From Mycobacterium scrofulaceum (GTDB taxonomy: Bacteria > Actinomycetota > Actinomycetes > Mycobacteriales > Mycobacteriaceae), in contig NZ_LZJW01000083.1 in NCBI RefSeq assembly GCF_001667885.1, positions 28,147 through 92,146 of the forward strand: DNA of 64,000 bases, given 5' to 3'. Under the pieces are notes generated by a model. It had not been told where the DNA came from, made no database searches, and saw only the letters and a list, made by a program, of their open reading frames with translations. Position numbers and translations under genes: made by a program. Positions within the stretch are counted from its first letter, which is position 1. The number at the start of each line of letters is the position of its first letter. Positions 42,443 to 51,881 of the stretch are shown piece after piece.

Positions 42443-42967
42443 TCAGGCCGGCGCTCCCCCGGTCCCGTCGGCATCGGGGCCGTCCCCGGCCGCCGCGGTG
42501 ATCAGCCGGTATCGCCGCAACTGGTCGCGGGCGTCGACCAGCGCGTCGTGCGCATCGCGCGACCGCGGCGGCATCGGCGGGCACCCCCGGTCCTCCCACA
42601 ATTGCCGCAGGTCCCGGGTGAAGCGGGGCAATGCCCGCGGCAACTCGGGCATCGTGCCCCACAGCTGACACAGGACGACGTGGTCGTAGGCGCCGATCCA
42701 CGCCCACAATTCGATCGGCTCGGCGCCGTTGACGTCGAAGAAGTCCTCCAGGTCCGCGCGGATCTGCCTGCGCGAGCGCCACAGCTTCGACGCGGGGGGC
42801 GGCAGCTTGGGCAGCACGTTGGCGCGCACCCAGCCACCGGCGCGCTCGGGATCGAATTCGGTGGACACGGCGTAATACTCGCGGCCGTCCTCGGCGACCA
42901 CCCCGATCGAGATCAACTCGATGGTGCGGCCGTCCTCGATGAATTCGGTGTCGTAGAAGTACCGCAC
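42443..42967 (-). CDS. Polyadenylate-specific 3'-exoribonuclease (RNase AS)
   Basis: This 174-aa DEDD-type exonuclease begins MRYFYDTEFIEDGRTIEL, with the first catalytic Asp-x-Glu pair. AWIGAYDHVVLCQLWG and RSRDAHDALVDARDQL supply the other acidic residues and the His. The orthologue Rv2179c was shown to degrade poly(A)-containing RNA. The C-terminal Gly/Ala/Asp-rich tail is not conserved. It lies 20 bp before the Rv2180c-like gene's end on the same strand. Confidence 0.92.
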   Translation of the reverse strand: MRYFYDTEFIEDGRTIELISIGVVAEDGREYYAVSTEFDPERAGGWVRANVLPKLPPPASKLWRSRRQIRADLEDFFDVNGAEPIELWAWIGAYDHVVLCQLWGTMPELPRALPRFTRDLRQLWEDRGCPPMPPRSRDAHDALVDARDQLRRYRLITAAAGDGPDADGTGGAPA

Positions 42968-42987
42968 CTTGAAAGCCTATGAGCAGC

Positions 42988-43872
42988 CTATCGGCTGATC
43001 AGGATGGGCCCGGTCGGCGGCGGCGCGGGGTGCACCTCGTGGTCCAGCTGCGCGTCGACGACCCGTTCGTCGGGCAGCTTCGGCGTGCCGGCGATCGCGC
43101 ACTGCAGGTACAGCTTCGCCCGCACCACCGGCCGGCGCAGCGTCCGTTCCCGTTGCAGCGCGCGGCGCATCTTCTCCGGCTGGGCGGTGTAGCGCCAGCG
43201 GGCCCAGGGCGCGTGCGGGCGCGACAACCGGATCGCGCCGATGACCAGCAGGACCACGATGAACATGCCGAGCAACCCGGTCCACACCTTGCCCTTGAGC
43301 ACCACCACCACGGCCAGCGGCAGGGTCAACACCAGGCCGCCGGCCACCGCGGCGCGCAGCGGCCAGGAATCGGTGCCCTCCCAGATCGGCAGGAAGAACA
43401 TCAGCGGGTGCAGCCCCATGATCAGCAGCCCGGCCACCCCGACGGCGGCGAACACGGCGTCGACCGATGTGCGCCCGTCCTCCGACCAGTAGACGTCCGA
43501 CAGGTGCAGGATCAACGCGTACTCGTCGAGCACCAGAGCCGCACCGATCCCGAAAAATATCGCGGACAGGGTGAATTCGGGCTCATGGCCGTCGATGGAC
43601 AGGGTGACCAACGTCAGACCGGAGAGCAGCACCAGCACCACGCCGAACGTCACGTGATGGATATGGACGCCGCCCACGTGGACATTGCGCGGGTGCCACC
43701 AGCGGGTCGGCCGGCCGGCGTCGGCGCGGTGCCGGATGAGCCGCACGAACGTCCGCGTCACGAAGAAGGTCAGGATGAACGCCACCAGGCAACACAGCAG
43801 GGGCAACCGGCCACCGCGCAGGATGTCGTTCGCGAACCAGTGCGTCACCCGCAGGACGAACCAGTGGAGCAC
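42988..43872 (-). CDS. Conserved integral membrane protein (Rv2180c-like)
   Basis: The 294-aa protein has about six to seven membrane helices, such as [20 protein letters not shown] and [19 protein letters not shown]. The His-rich segment [16 protein letters not shown] is strongly conserved in this family and could bind metal. A soluble basic C-terminal domain (about 225-294) follows. Function is unknown. The GTG at 43872 begins [16 protein letters not shown]. It is divergent from the Rv2181-like mannosyltransferase with 90 bp between the starts. Confidence 0.85.
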   Translation of the reverse strand: MLHWFVLRVTHWFANDILRGGRLPLLCCLVAFILTFFVTRTFVRLIRHRADAGRPTRWWHPRNVHVGGVHIHHVTFGVVLVLLSGLTLVTLSIDGHEPEFTLSAIFFGIGAALVLDEYALILHLSDVYWSEDGRTSVDAVFAAVGVAGLLIMGLHPLMFFLPIWEGTDSWPLRAAVAGGLVLTLPLAVVVVLKGKVWTGLLGMFIVVLLVIGAIRLSRPHAPWARWRYTAQPEKMRRALQRERTLRRPVVRAKLYLQCAIAGTPKLPDERVVDAQLDHEVHPAPPPTGPILISR

Positions 43873-43962
43873 CCTTGCAACGTACGCCTGTGGGCGTCCG
43901 CCCGGCAGGAGCCGCGCGGGGCCACGTCGCCCGGCCACGCACCCACTACGCTGTTGTGCGAC

Positions 43963-45246
43963 ATGAGTAGATCGCGGGCGCCCGGCGCGGGCAGTCAACC
44001 CGGGCGCGTCCTGTTGTGGTGCGGCCTGTGGCTGGTGGCGGCCGCGGGGCTGGGCTATGTGGCCTGGCAGTTGTTCGGGCACATCCCCTACCGCATCGAC
44101 ATCGACGTGTATCAGATGGGCGCGCAGGCCTGGATGCACGGGCATTCGCTGTATCACGGCGATGTGTTGTTCCACACACCGATCGGGATCGACCTGCCGT
44201 TCACCTATCCCCCGCTGGCGGCGATCGTGTTCTGCCCGTTCGCCTGGCTGCACATGCCCGCCGCCAGCGTCGCGATCACGGCGCTGACGCTGGTGCTGTT
44301 GGTCGTCTCGACGGTGATCGTGCTGACCCGCCTCGACGTCTGGGCCGCCTCGACGGCGCTGCCCGGCCCGGCGTGGCTGCGCCGTTGGTGGCTGGCCATC
44401 GTGATCACCGCGGCGGCGACGATATGGCTGGAACCGATCACGTCGAACTTCGCCTTCGGGCAGATCAACGTCGTGCTGATGACGTTGGTGATCGCCGACT
44501 GCGTGCCGCGGCGCACCCCGTGGCCGCGCGGGCTGTTGCTCGGCCTGGGCATCGCGCTCAAACTCACGCCGGCGGTGTTTCTGCTGTACTTCGTGCTGCG
44601 TCGGGACAACCGCGCCGCGGTGACCGCGCTGATGTCGTTCGTGGGGGCGACGGCGCTCGGTTTCGTTCTGGCATGGAGCGATTCGTGGGAGTACTGGACG
44701 CACACCCTGGCCCACACCGACCGGATCGGCGAGGCGGCGTTGAACACCGATCAGAACATCGCCGGGGCGCTGGCCCGGATCGGGCTGGGCGAGCAGCCGC
44801 GCTTCCTGCTGTGGGTGGCGGCCTCGCTGCTGGTGCTGGCGCTGACGGTGTGGGCGATGCGCAGGGTGCTGCGGGCCGGCGAGCCCGTGCTGGCGGTCGT
44901 GTGCGTCGCGCTGTTCGGGCTGGTGGTCTCGCCGGTCTCGTGGTCACACCACTGGGTGTGGGGGCTGCCGACGGTCGTGGTGCTCGCCGTGCTGGCCTGG
45001 CGGCGCCGCAACGTGGCGCTGGCCGTGGTCGGCGCGGCGGGGGTGGCGCTGATGCGATGGTCGACGATCGACCTGTTGCCCAAGCATCACGAGGCGGCGG
45101 CGGTGTGGTGGCGCCAACTCGCGGGGATGTCCTACGTCTGGTGGGCGCTGGCGGTCCTGGTCGTCGCCGGCCTGACGGTCACGGCCCGCACGCCCGCCCG
45201 GGAGGCGGAGCCGCAGGAACTGACGCCGGTGACAGCGGTCGGCTGA
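43963..45246 (+). CDS. Alpha-(1->2)-mannosyltransferase of LM/LAM synthesis (Rv2181-like, GT87)
   Basis: This 427-aa polytopic GT-C enzyme uses polyprenyl-phosphate-mannose to add alpha-1,2 mannose branches to the mannan core of lipomannan and lipoarabinomannan. The first outer loop, [18 protein letters not shown], contains the catalytic Asp region, followed by [16 protein letters not shown] typical of GT87. About eleven membrane helices follow, with [19 protein letters not shown] and [18 protein letters not shown] blocks. The ATG at 43963 gives the same length as recalled for the orthologue. Together with mptA and pimB' it makes this window rich in lipoglycan genes. Confidence 0.93.
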   Translation: MSRSRAPGAGSQPGRVLLWCGLWLVAAAGLGYVAWQLFGHIPYRIDIDVYQMGAQAWMHGHSLYHGDVLFHTPIGIDLPFTYPPLAAIVFCPFAWLHMPAASVAITALTLVLLVVSTVIVLTRLDVWAASTALPGPAWLRRWWLAIVITAAATIWLEPITSNFAFGQINVVLMTLVIADCVPRRTPWPRGLLLGLGIALKLTPAVFLLYFVLRRDNRAAVTALMSFVGATALGFVLAWSDSWEYWTHTLAHTDRIGEAALNTDQNIAGALARIGLGEQPRFLLWVAASLLVLALTVWAMRRVLRAGEPVLAVVCVALFGLVVSPVSWSHHWVWGLPTVVVLAVLAWRRRNVALAVVGAAGVALMRWSTIDLLPKHHEAAAVWWRQLAGMSYVWWALAVLVVAGLTVTARTPAREAEPQELTPVTAVG

Positions 45247-45253
45247 TCGCGGT

Positions 45254-45991
45254 TCAGCCGGCCGCGGTTTGCGGGATCCGCACGGCCTCGCCGTTGGTTC
45301 CCTGACCGGACGAGCCGTTGCGGTTCTCCTTGACGCTGGCGGCGTAGATGTCGACGTACTCCTGGCCGGAGAGGCCCATCAGTTCGTAGATCACCTCGTC
45401 GATGACCGCGCGTTCGATGAAGCGGTTGCCGGCCAGTCCTTCGAAGCGGGAGAAGTCCATCGGCTCGCCGAAGCGGACGGTGACCCGCCCGAAGCGCAAC
45501 ATGTTGGTGCCGGGCGGGTTCACGACGTTGGTCCCGATCATCGCCACCGGGATCACCGGCACCCCGGTGTGCAGGGCCAGCCGCGCCAGGCCGGTCTTGC
45601 CCTTGTACAGGCGGCCGTCCGGCGACCGGGTCCCTTCGGGATACATGCCCAGCAGCTTGCCCGCCGACAACAGCCGCTCGGCGGTGGTCAGCGCGGCCTG
45701 CGCGCTGTCGGCGTCGGTGCGGTCGATCGGCACCTGGCCGACCGCGGTGAAAAACCAGCGCTGGAACCAGCCCTTCAAGCCGGTTCCGGTGAAGTATTCG
45801 GCTTTCGCCAGGAAGGTGATCCGGCGGCGCACCACCAACGGCAGATAGAAACTGTCCATCACCGCCAGGTGATTGCTGGCCAGGATCGCCGGGCCGGAAC
45901 TCGGAATGTGTTCCAGGCCTTCAACTTTTGGCCGACCGAGCACGTACAGCAACGGGCCGAGGAGTACGTACTTGAATAGCCAGTACCACAT
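45254..45991 (-). CDS. 1-acyl-sn-glycerol-3-phosphate acyltransferase-like protein (Rv2182c-like)
   Basis: The 245-aa PlsC-family acyltransferase shows the catalytic NHLAVMD (HX4D) block, the glycerol-phosphate-binding PEGTRSPDG block and the VPVIPVAMIGT block. A hydrophobic N-terminus (MWYWLFKYVLLGPLLYVLG) probably embeds in the membrane. It should acylate lysophosphatidate or a related lipid. The ATG at 45991 was preferred because GAGGGAGGG lies just upstream; the longer frame lacks family similarity. The last 25 residues are low complexity. Confidence 0.92.
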   Translation of the reverse strand: MWYWLFKYVLLGPLLYVLGRPKVEGLEHIPSSGPAILASNHLAVMDSFYLPLVVRRRITFLAKAEYFTGTGLKGWFQRWFFTAVGQVPIDRTDADSAQAALTTAERLLSAGKLLGMYPEGTRSPDGRLYKGKTGLARLALHTGVPVIPVAMIGTNVVNPPGTNMLRFGRVTVRFGEPMDFSRFEGLAGNRFIERAVIDEVIYELMGLSGQEYVDIYAASVKENRNGSSGQGTNGEAVRIPQTAAG

Positions 45992-46075
45992 GGCCCTCCC
46001 TCTCGCCCGCCCGCCGGTGTTCTGCGCCAACTGTACCCATCGCATGGACGGGGGACCACCTTCGGCGCAGCCCGG

Positions 46076-46456
46076 TCACTCCTCGACGGTGACGGGGATG
46101 GGCTGGTACCGGGTCCTGGTCGTGGCCTCGGGTGGTTCCGCCTCGGCGGCGCCGTCTCCGGGCGGCCCGTCGGGGGGCGGTTTCGCCGCGCCGTTCATGT
46201 CGTCGAGCATGGCGCGTACCACCTCGAGCAGCGCGATGCTGTGGTCGGCGATGACGGTGATCAGCGGGTGCTGGTCACCGGTCGCCAATGCGGCCAGCGC
46301 GCACACCGGGCACCACACCTGCTGGCACTTGCCGGTTCCGACTCCCCGGCCCGCCGTCAGCGCGGCCGCCGTCCGCATCGCCGGGTCGATACCGTCCAGG
46401 ATCGCCTGGGCCAGCCTGCGCAGCTCCGGACCGATGTCGGAATGACCCCCACTCAC
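46076..46456 (-). CDS. Conserved hypothetical protein (Rv2183c-like)
   Basis: This 126-aa protein has a helical N-terminus (PELRRLAQAILDGIDPAMR) and a CQQVWCPVCALAALATG segment with three cysteines that could bind a metal. A helix (HSIALLEVVRAMLDDM) and a Pro/Glu-rich tail complete it. The GTG at 46456 overlaps the stop of the ArsA-like ATPase gene (GTGA), so the two are co-translated and probably linked in function. It resembles Rv2183c. No enzymatic activity can be assigned. Confidence 0.82.
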   Translation of the reverse strand: MSGGHSDIGPELRRLAQAILDGIDPAMRTAAALTAGRGVGTGKCQQVWCPVCALAALATGDQHPLITVIADHSIALLEVVRAMLDDMNGAAKPPPDGPPGDGAAEAEPPEATTRTRYQPIPVTVEE

Positions 46457-47721
46457 TTAGGCCACACCTCCGGATCTGGTCGAAATCGGACTGTCAGCTC
46501 GCCACCGCGCAGGTGTGCGTCCAGCACCGTGCACCGTCGCAGCACCGATGCCAACCGAACCCTGCGCCGCAATCCGCCGGCGCTGATGATCAGGTCGTCA
46601 TCCACGCGCCCCAACGTCAGCCCCGACGGATCGAGTTGCGGCAACGCTAGCCGCATCCGGTAGACCGAACCAAGTCCCGTGCCGGATTCCAGGTCCACCG
46701 TCGGCCGCAGCGGTCCCGGCGGCGGCGTTCCGCCGCGGCGGCGGGCGTTGTCGAGCAAAGCCCCCAGCGCCTTGGGCCCGATCGGCTCGCCGGACAGGTG
46801 CGGAGTCATCACCAGGGCCACCTCACCAATGGTGGCGTCGAGCTCGTCGAGAACACCACGTTGTTCGGAAATGCGTTCGGCGTACCAGTAAAACGCGGGG
46901 TGCTCCGGCAGGTTGCGATATTCGTAGGACTCGTCCTCGGTGAGGACCTGGTTGACGATCAGTTCCTCGACGCGCACCCCCATCAGGGCCAGCGACCCCA
47001 GCGTCCGGGCCGCCTCGGCCGCGACCACCCGCTCGGGGGTCAACACCAGATGCGCGCTGACCAATTCGCCGTCGGTCAGCAGGGCGCTGAGCCCCTCGAC
47101 GCTCGCGCTGATGCGCTCCAGCAGTTCCACCGCCGCCGCCGACCGGGCGTCGTCGGCGCCGACGGACAGCCGGCGATGCCGCGGCCACGCGCGCTCGACG
47201 TACAGCCCGAAGGTGGCGGGCAAGGTCAACATCCGCAGCGCGTCGGCGGTCGAGGCGCAGTCGACGACGATGCGATCCCAGGCACCGGAGCAGGCCAGCT
47301 CACCGACGGCGTGCAGCCCGAGCACTTCCTGGACACCGGGCAGCGCCGAAAGTTCTTCGGGCGCAATGGTACTCAGCTCCGAGTCGGGAAACCGCCGATC
47401 CAGCGTGTCGACGACGTCGCGCCACCGCACCTCCAGCAGGGCCAGCGTGTCCAATGCGAGCGCGTCCAGAAAACCGCCGCCGGCCTGGGCGTCATCGGCG
47501 AGGACCCGAACCAGCTCGTCCTGACTGGGCGGGACGGGGACGCCGAGCACGTCGCCCAGTGAGTGCGCCTGGTCGGTGGACACCACCAGCACGCGCTGGC
47601 CCGCGCTCGCGGCGCTGACCGCCGTGGCACAGGCCAGCGTGGATTTTCCTACCCCGCCCTTGCCAACGAAGAGGCTGATCCGGGCCGGGGTGGGCGCCGG
47701 CGATTGGCTGGACTCACTCAG
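46453..47721 (-). CDS. ArsA/Get3-like P-loop ATPase (Rv2184c-like)
   Basis: The protein has the deviant Walker A loop ISLFVGKGGVGKSTLACATA, with the signature lysine of the SIMIBI class. It also has the switch region VLVVSTDQAHSLGDVLG, and WDRIVVDCASTADALRML as the Walker B-type segment. Such ATPases drive membrane targeting or metalloid export; no arsenical transporter is nearby. The start is unusual: the position aligned with the start of the M. tuberculosis protein is CTG (47721-47719), overlapping the upstream TGA as CTGA, and no ATG, GTG or TTG is available close by. From there the product is 422 aa, with the P-loop near residue 20. Confidence 0.85.
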   Translation of the reverse strand: MSESSQSPAPTPARISLFVGKGGVGKSTLACATAVSAASAGQRVLVVSTDQAHSLGDVLGVPVPPSQDELVRVLADDAQAGGGFLDALALDTLALLEVRWRDVVDTLDRRFPDSELSTIAPEELSALPGVQEVLGLHAVGELACSGAWDRIVVDCASTADALRMLTLPATFGLYVERAWPRHRRLSVGADDARSAAAVELLERISASVEGLSALLTDGELVSAHLVLTPERVVAAEAARTLGSLALMGVRVEELIVNQVLTEDESYEYRNLPEHPAFYWYAERISEQRGVLDELDATIGEVALVMTPHLSGEPIGPKALGALLDNARRRGGTPPPGPLRPTVDLESGTGLGSVYRMRLALPQLDPSGLTLGRVDDDLIISAGGLRRRVRLASVLRRCTVLDAHLRGGELTVRFRPDPEVWPK

Positions 47722-48152
47722 CCCTCGACTCGTTTCTTCAGATCCTTCAACGCGGTATCGGTCAACCGGCGCTCGGCCTTGCGCTTGAGTAAACCGATCA
47801 TCGGGACGGCGAGGTCGACCGACAGCTCGTAGGTCACCTCGGTGCCAGATCCCTTGGGCGCCAACCGATATGTGCCTTCCAGGGACCGCAGCAGCGAGCT
47901 GGAGACAAGTGTCCAACTGACCGACTTGCGGTCCTTGGGCCACTGGTAGGCCATGACCAAGGTGTCCTTGAGCACGGCGGCGTCCAGCACCACCCGCGCG
48001 ACTTTGGGGTTGCCGTCGGCGTCCGTCTCCTGGACCTCGGCCTCGCGGTATTCCGAGATCCACTGCGGGTAGGAATCGATGTCCGCGATGACGTCCATCA
48101 CGGTGTCCGGGTCGGCCTCGATGTAGATGGTCTGCGACGTTTTTTCCGCCAC
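47718..48152 (-). CDS. SRPBCC family protein TB16.3 (Rv2185c-like)
   Basis: This 144-aa START/polyketide-cyclase-like (SRPBCC) protein contains TIYIEADPDTVMDVIADIDS, YPQWISEYREAEV, LLRSLEGTYRLAPKGSGTEV and LKRKAERRLTDTALKDLKKR. The fold forms a hydrophobic cavity and probably binds a lipid or other hydrophobic ligand; no catalytic residue is known. The GTG at 48152 gives exactly the length of M. tuberculosis TB16.3 as recalled. It is co-translated with the ArsA-like ATPase downstream through a 4-nt overlap. Confidence 0.92.
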   Translation of the reverse strand: MAEKTSQTIYIEADPDTVMDVIADIDSYPQWISEYREAEVQETDADGNPKVARVVLDAAVLKDTLVMAYQWPKDRKSVSWTLVSSSLLRSLEGTYRLAPKGSGTEVTYELSVDLAVPMIGLLKRKAERRLTDTALKDLKKRVEG

Positions 48153-48267
48153 CTGGTGCTGCCCTCTCTCCCACAAGCGGTCGACACCGCCGGCGGGGAA
48201 ACTACCGTGCGGTCTGACCCCCGGGCCTCCGGTCCGAAACGGTACTCTCCCTGCAAACCTGACCCGG

Positions 48268-48657
48268 CTAAACTACCGGAGAAACTCCGACCGGACGTGA
48301 CCGTTCCAGTGTCGTCTTGACCTCGAAGGCCATTTTCTTGCCCGCCACCCGACGGCGGTGTGTCATTTTCGCCAGATTGAGCTTGGCCAACTGCCAGGCC
48401 GCCACGCCGCTGGGCTCGGCATGCAGGAAGTAGTGCAGCACAACCCCGTCCAGTGACGGCTCCAGCCAGATCTCCATGGTGCCGGTCAACGCGCCGGTGA
48501 CCGCCCAGCGGATGCCCTTGTCGGCCCGATCCTCGACGACCTGCAGGCGCAGGTCCGGCCACCAGCGACGCCAGCACGACGGGTCGGCGACCGCGGCGCC
48601 GACCCGCGCACCGTCGGCGGCGATGAACGTCTCGTCCGCGATCTGGATGCTGTTCAC
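48268..48657 (-). CDS. SRPBCC-like conserved protein (Rv2186c-like)
   Basis: The 129-aa protein begins [18 protein letters not shown]. It contains [40 protein letters not shown] and a basic C-terminus ([20 protein letters not shown]). The pattern suggests another polyketide-cyclase/SRPBCC fold, fitting its position next to the TB16.3-like gene. The GTG at 48657 matches the M. tuberculosis start and length. A 115-bp gap separates it from the TB16.3-like gene. The ligand is unknown. Confidence 0.85.
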   Translation of the reverse strand: MNSIQIADETFIAADGARVGAAVADPSCWRRWWPDLRLQVVEDRADKGIRWAVTGALTGTMEIWLEPSLDGVVLHYFLHAEPSGVAAWQLAKLNLAKMTHRRRVAGKKMAFEVKTTLERSRPVGVSPVV

Positions 48658-48800
48658 CACCCCAGCTTCACACAGCAATCCGCAACGGCCGCGGCGAGGG
48701 CGGGCCGCGACGGGTGGACTGCCACCATTCCTGCACGAATGCGCGGATTAGGCTGGACCACAGCCAGCCGTCAGCCAAGCCAAAAACGAGGTCAGCAAGA

Positions 48801-50603
48801 GTGCGTGAGTACAGTGTCCCCGCCCGTTTCTCCGTCGGCGAGCACGACAACATCGCGGCCATGGTCTTCGACCACGAGCGATCAGACCCCGGCTTCGCCA
48901 TCTTCCGGCGCCAGGTCGACGGCGTCTGGACCGACGTCACCTGCGCCGAGGTGGCCGAACAGGTTCGCTCCGCGGCGCTGGGCCTGATCGGGCTCGGGGT
49001 CCAGGCCGGTGACCGGGTGTCCATCTTCTCGGCCACCCGCTACGAGTGGGCGATCATCGACCTCGCGATCCTGTCCGTCGGCGCGGTCACCGTGCCGATC
49101 TACGAGACGTCGTCGGCCGAGCAGGTGCGCTGGGTGCTGCAGGACTCCGAGGCGGTGCTGGCCTTCGCCGAGACCGACGCGCACGCGGCGATGGTCACCG
49201 AACTCACCGCCGAGCTGCCCGCGCTGCGCCGCGTCCTGCACATCGACGGCTCGGGCCCCAAGGCGCTCGATCAGCTCGTCGAGGCCGGCGCGTCGGTGGA
49301 GCCCGCCGAGCTCACCGCCCGCCAGGAGGCGCTGCGCTCCGACGACCCGGCGACGCTGATCTACACCTCCGGCACCACCGGACGGCCCAAGGGCTGCCAG
49401 CTCACCCATTCCAACCTGCTGTACGAGACGCGGGGCGCCAAGGAGTGCCTGCCGACGCTGCTGGACGAGGGGCAGCGGCTGCTGATCTTCCTGCCGCTGG
49501 CCCACGTGCTGGCGCGCTCCCTGACGCTCTCGGCGTTCGCCAACAAGGTGACGGTCGGGTTCACCAGCGACATCAAGAACCTGCTGCCGATGTTCGCGGT
49601 GTTCAAGCCGACGGTCGTGGTGTCGGTCCCCCGGGTGTTCGAGAAGGTCTACAACACCGCCGAGCAGAACGCGGTCAACGACGGCAAGGGGCGGATCTTC
49701 GCGGCCGCCGTGCAGACCGCCGTCGACTGGAGCCAGGCGCAGGACCGCGGGCGCACCGGGCTGGTGCTGCGCGCCAAGCATGCGTTGTTCGACCGGCTGG
49801 TCTATCACAAGCTGCGGGCCGCGCTGGGCGGTGAGTGCCACGCGTCGGTCTCGGGCGGCGCCCCGCTGGGCGCGCGGCTGGGCCACTTCTACCGCGGCGT
49901 CGGGCTGACCATCCACGAGGGCTACGGCCTGACCGAGACCAGCTCGGCGATCACGGTCAACCAGGTCGGCAACGTGCGCATCGGAACGGTCGGAACGTTG
50001 TTGCCGGGCAACAGCATGCGCATCGCCGAGGACGGCGAGCTGCTGGTGCGCGGCGGCGTGGTGTTCAGCGGCTACTGGCGCAACGAGCAGGCCACCAACG
50101 ACGCGTTCACCGACGGCTGGTTCAAGACCGGTGACCTCGGCGCGCTCGACGAGGACGGCTTCCTGAAGATCACCGGACGCAAGAAGGAGATCATCGTGAC
50201 CGCCGGCGGCAAGAACGTCGCCCCGGCGGTGCTCGAGGACCAGCTGCGCGCGCACGCGCTGATCAGCCAGGCCATGGTGGTGGGCGACGCCAAGCCGTTC
50301 ATCGGCGCGTTGATCACCATCGACCCCGAGGCGTTCGTCGGCTGGAAGGAACGCAACCACAAGGCGGCCGGCGCGTCGGTGGCCGACCTGGTCAACGACC
50401 CGGACCTGATCGCCGAGGTCGACGCGGCCGTCAAGCACGCCAACCAGGCGGTGTCGCACGCCGAGTCCATCCGTAAATTCCGCATCCTGCCGGTCGATTT
50501 CACCGAGGACACCGGTGAGCTGACCCCGACGATGAAGGTCAAGCGCAACGTGGTGGCCGAGAAGTTCGCCTCCGACATCGACTGGATCTACGAGAAGGAC
50601 TAG
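48801..50603 (+). CDS. fadD15: Long-chain fatty-acid--CoA ligase FadD15
   Basis: This 600-aa adenylate-forming enzyme activates fatty acids to acyl-CoA with ATP. The AMP-binding motifs are [20 protein letters not shown] (P-loop), [35 protein letters not shown] and [17 protein letters not shown] with the C-terminal hinge. The 600-aa size and N-terminus ([20 protein letters not shown]) match Rv2187. The GTG at 48801 is preceded by GAGGT about 9 nt upstream. Palindromic repeats follow its stop. Confidence 0.95.
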   Translation: MREYSVPARFSVGEHDNIAAMVFDHERSDPGFAIFRRQVDGVWTDVTCAEVAEQVRSAALGLIGLGVQAGDRVSIFSATRYEWAIIDLAILSVGAVTVPIYETSSAEQVRWVLQDSEAVLAFAETDAHAAMVTELTAELPALRRVLHIDGSGPKALDQLVEAGASVEPAELTARQEALRSDDPATLIYTSGTTGRPKGCQLTHSNLLYETRGAKECLPTLLDEGQRLLIFLPLAHVLARSLTLSAFANKVTVGFTSDIKNLLPMFAVFKPTVVVSVPRVFEKVYNTAEQNAVNDGKGRIFAAAVQTAVDWSQAQDRGRTGLVLRAKHALFDRLVYHKLRAALGGECHASVSGGAPLGARLGHFYRGVGLTIHEGYGLTETSSAITVNQVGNVRIGTVGTLLPGNSMRIAEDGELLVRGGVVFSGYWRNEQATNDAFTDGWFKTGDLGALDEDGFLKITGRKKEIIVTAGGKNVAPAVLEDQLRAHALISQAMVVGDAKPFIGALITIDPEAFVGWKERNHKAAGASVADLVNDPDLIAEVDAAVKHANQAVSHAESIRKFRILPVDFTEDTGELTPTMKVKRNVVAEKFASDIDWIYEKD

Positions 50604-50627
50604 CGGCCCGCCTCTTCGTCCGCCGGG

Positions 50628-50674
50628 CGTCACGCCAGCGTGACACGGGGCGCCGATCGTCACGCCAGCGTGAC
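50628..50674. repeat. Two 16-bp palindromes 30 bp apart, likely bidirectional terminator or interspersed repeat
   Basis: GTCACGCCAGCGTGAC occurs at 50629-50644 and 50659-50674. It is a perfect 7+7 palindrome with a CA centre. A partial third arm (CGTCACGCG) lies at 50690-50698 at the 3' end of pimB'. It occupies the convergent gap of fadD15 and pimB', so either strand could form stable hairpins; no T-tract follows, as is usual in mycobacteria. Confidence 0.7.
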
Positions 50675-50690
50675 GCTCGAGCGCCGGCCG

Positions 50691-51833
50691 TCACGCGCGG
50701 AGGATCTCGGCCAGCCGCGCCGCGAGCGTGTCCCACCGCCAGTGGGCCATCACCCACTCCCGCCCGGCCGCCCCCATCGCCGCGGCCCGGTCCGGGTCGC
50801 CGAGCACCTCGGCGACGGAGTCGGCCACCGCGTCCGCCGACCGGCCGTCGACGACCAGTCCAGTCTTGTTGTGCTGCACGGCTTCCGGCGCCCCGCCGGA
50901 GTCACCGGCGATCACCGGCTTGCCGGTGGCGGACGCCTCGAGGAATACGATGCCCAGCCCCTCGACGTCCATGCCGGCGCCGCGGGTGCGGCACGGCATC
51001 GCGAAGACGTCGGCAAGCGCATGGTGGGCGGGAAGTTCGGCGGCCGGCACTCCCCCGGTGAACGTCACGTGCTCGGCCACCCCGCAATCGCGGGCCAGCT
51101 TGCGCAGCGAGTCCAGGTAGGGGCCGCCGCCGACGATCACCAGCGCGGCGCCGTCGACGCGTTGCCGGATCGACGGCAGCGCCCTGATCAAGGTGTCCTG
51201 CCCCTTGCGCGGCACCAGCCGGGACACGCACACCACCGTCGGCCGCTCGCCCAACCGGTACCGGTCGCGCAGCTCCGCCCCCGCCGCCGGGTCGGGCCGG
51301 AACCGGTCGGTGTTGACCCCGGGCGGCAGGTATTCCAGCGAGGCCTTGGGGCCGAACGCCGGCGCGAACCGGGCGCGCGTGTAGCGGCTGACGAACGTGA
51401 CGACGTCGGTGGTGTCGCCGATGCGGCGCAGCACCGACCGCGCGACCGGCAGCATCGACCAGCCGACCTCGTGGCCGTGCGTGCTGGCCACCACTCGCCT
51501 GGCCCCGGCCTGGCGGGCGCGCTGGGCCAGCAGCGCCAGCGGCGCCGCCGCTCCGAACCAGACGGTGTCGATGTCGTGCTCGGCGATCAGCCGGCGCATC
51601 CGGGCGTCCACCGCCGGCCCGGGCAGCATCAACGTGCCCGGGTGGCGGTACACCCGGTAACCGGCCGCCTCGGCCGACTTGTCGAAGGCGTCGGCGCCCT
51701 TCCATTGCGGTGCGTACACCGTCACTGAATGCAGCCGGGCGTCGACCAGCCGTCCGACGAAGTCGCTCAGGTAGGACTGGATGCCGCCCGGCCGGGGCGG
51801 AAAGTCGTTGGTAACCAGCAGGACCCGACTCAC
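50691..51833 (-). CDS. pimB: GDP-mannose-dependent alpha-(1->6)-phosphatidylinositol monomannoside mannosyltransferase (PimB')
   Basis: PimB' adds the second mannose to PIM1, an early step of PIM, LM and LAM synthesis at the inner membrane face. The 380-aa GT4 (GT-B) enzyme shows VTNDFPPRPGGIQSYLSDF at the acceptor site, HGHEVGW, YLPPGVNTDRF, CVSRLVPRKGQDTLI and the donor-binding EGLGIVFLEASATGKPVIAG with the E-x7-E pattern. It is the orthologue of Rv2188c. The ATG at 51833 begins MSRVLLVTND. Confidence 0.95.
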   Translation of the reverse strand: MSRVLLVTNDFPPRPGGIQSYLSDFVGRLVDARLHSVTVYAPQWKGADAFDKSAEAAGYRVYRHPGTLMLPGPAVDARMRRLIAEHDIDTVWFGAAAPLALLAQRARQAGARRVVASTHGHEVGWSMLPVARSVLRRIGDTTDVVTFVSRYTRARFAPAFGPKASLEYLPPGVNTDRFRPDPAAGAELRDRYRLGERPTVVCVSRLVPRKGQDTLIRALPSIRQRVDGAALVIVGGGPYLDSLRKLARDCGVAEHVTFTGGVPAAELPAHHALADVFAMPCRTRGAGMDVEGLGIVFLEASATGKPVIAGDSGGAPEAVQHNKTGLVVDGRSADAVADSVAEVLGDPDRAAAMGAAGREWVMAHWRWDTLAARLAEILRA

Positions 51834-51881
51834 TGCGTCAGGCTAGCCTGCCCGGGAGCCCGGTCCGTGCGGGGCATCTCC

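Noticed and set aside
42979..45246. 755-aa plus-strand frame reading through into the Rv2181-like mannosyltransferase
   Set aside because: The first 328 codons are antisense to the Rv2180c-like gene and low complexity; the enzyme starts at ATG 43963.
46453..48174. 573-aa frame fusing an extra N-terminal part to the ArsA-like ATPase
   Set aside because: Its first 150 codons are the shadow of the TB16.3-like gene, which has clear SRPBCC similarity in the other frame.
48882..50663. 593-aa minus-strand frame across fadD15
   Set aside because: Antisense shadow; fadD15 on the plus strand has complete adenylate-forming enzyme motifs.
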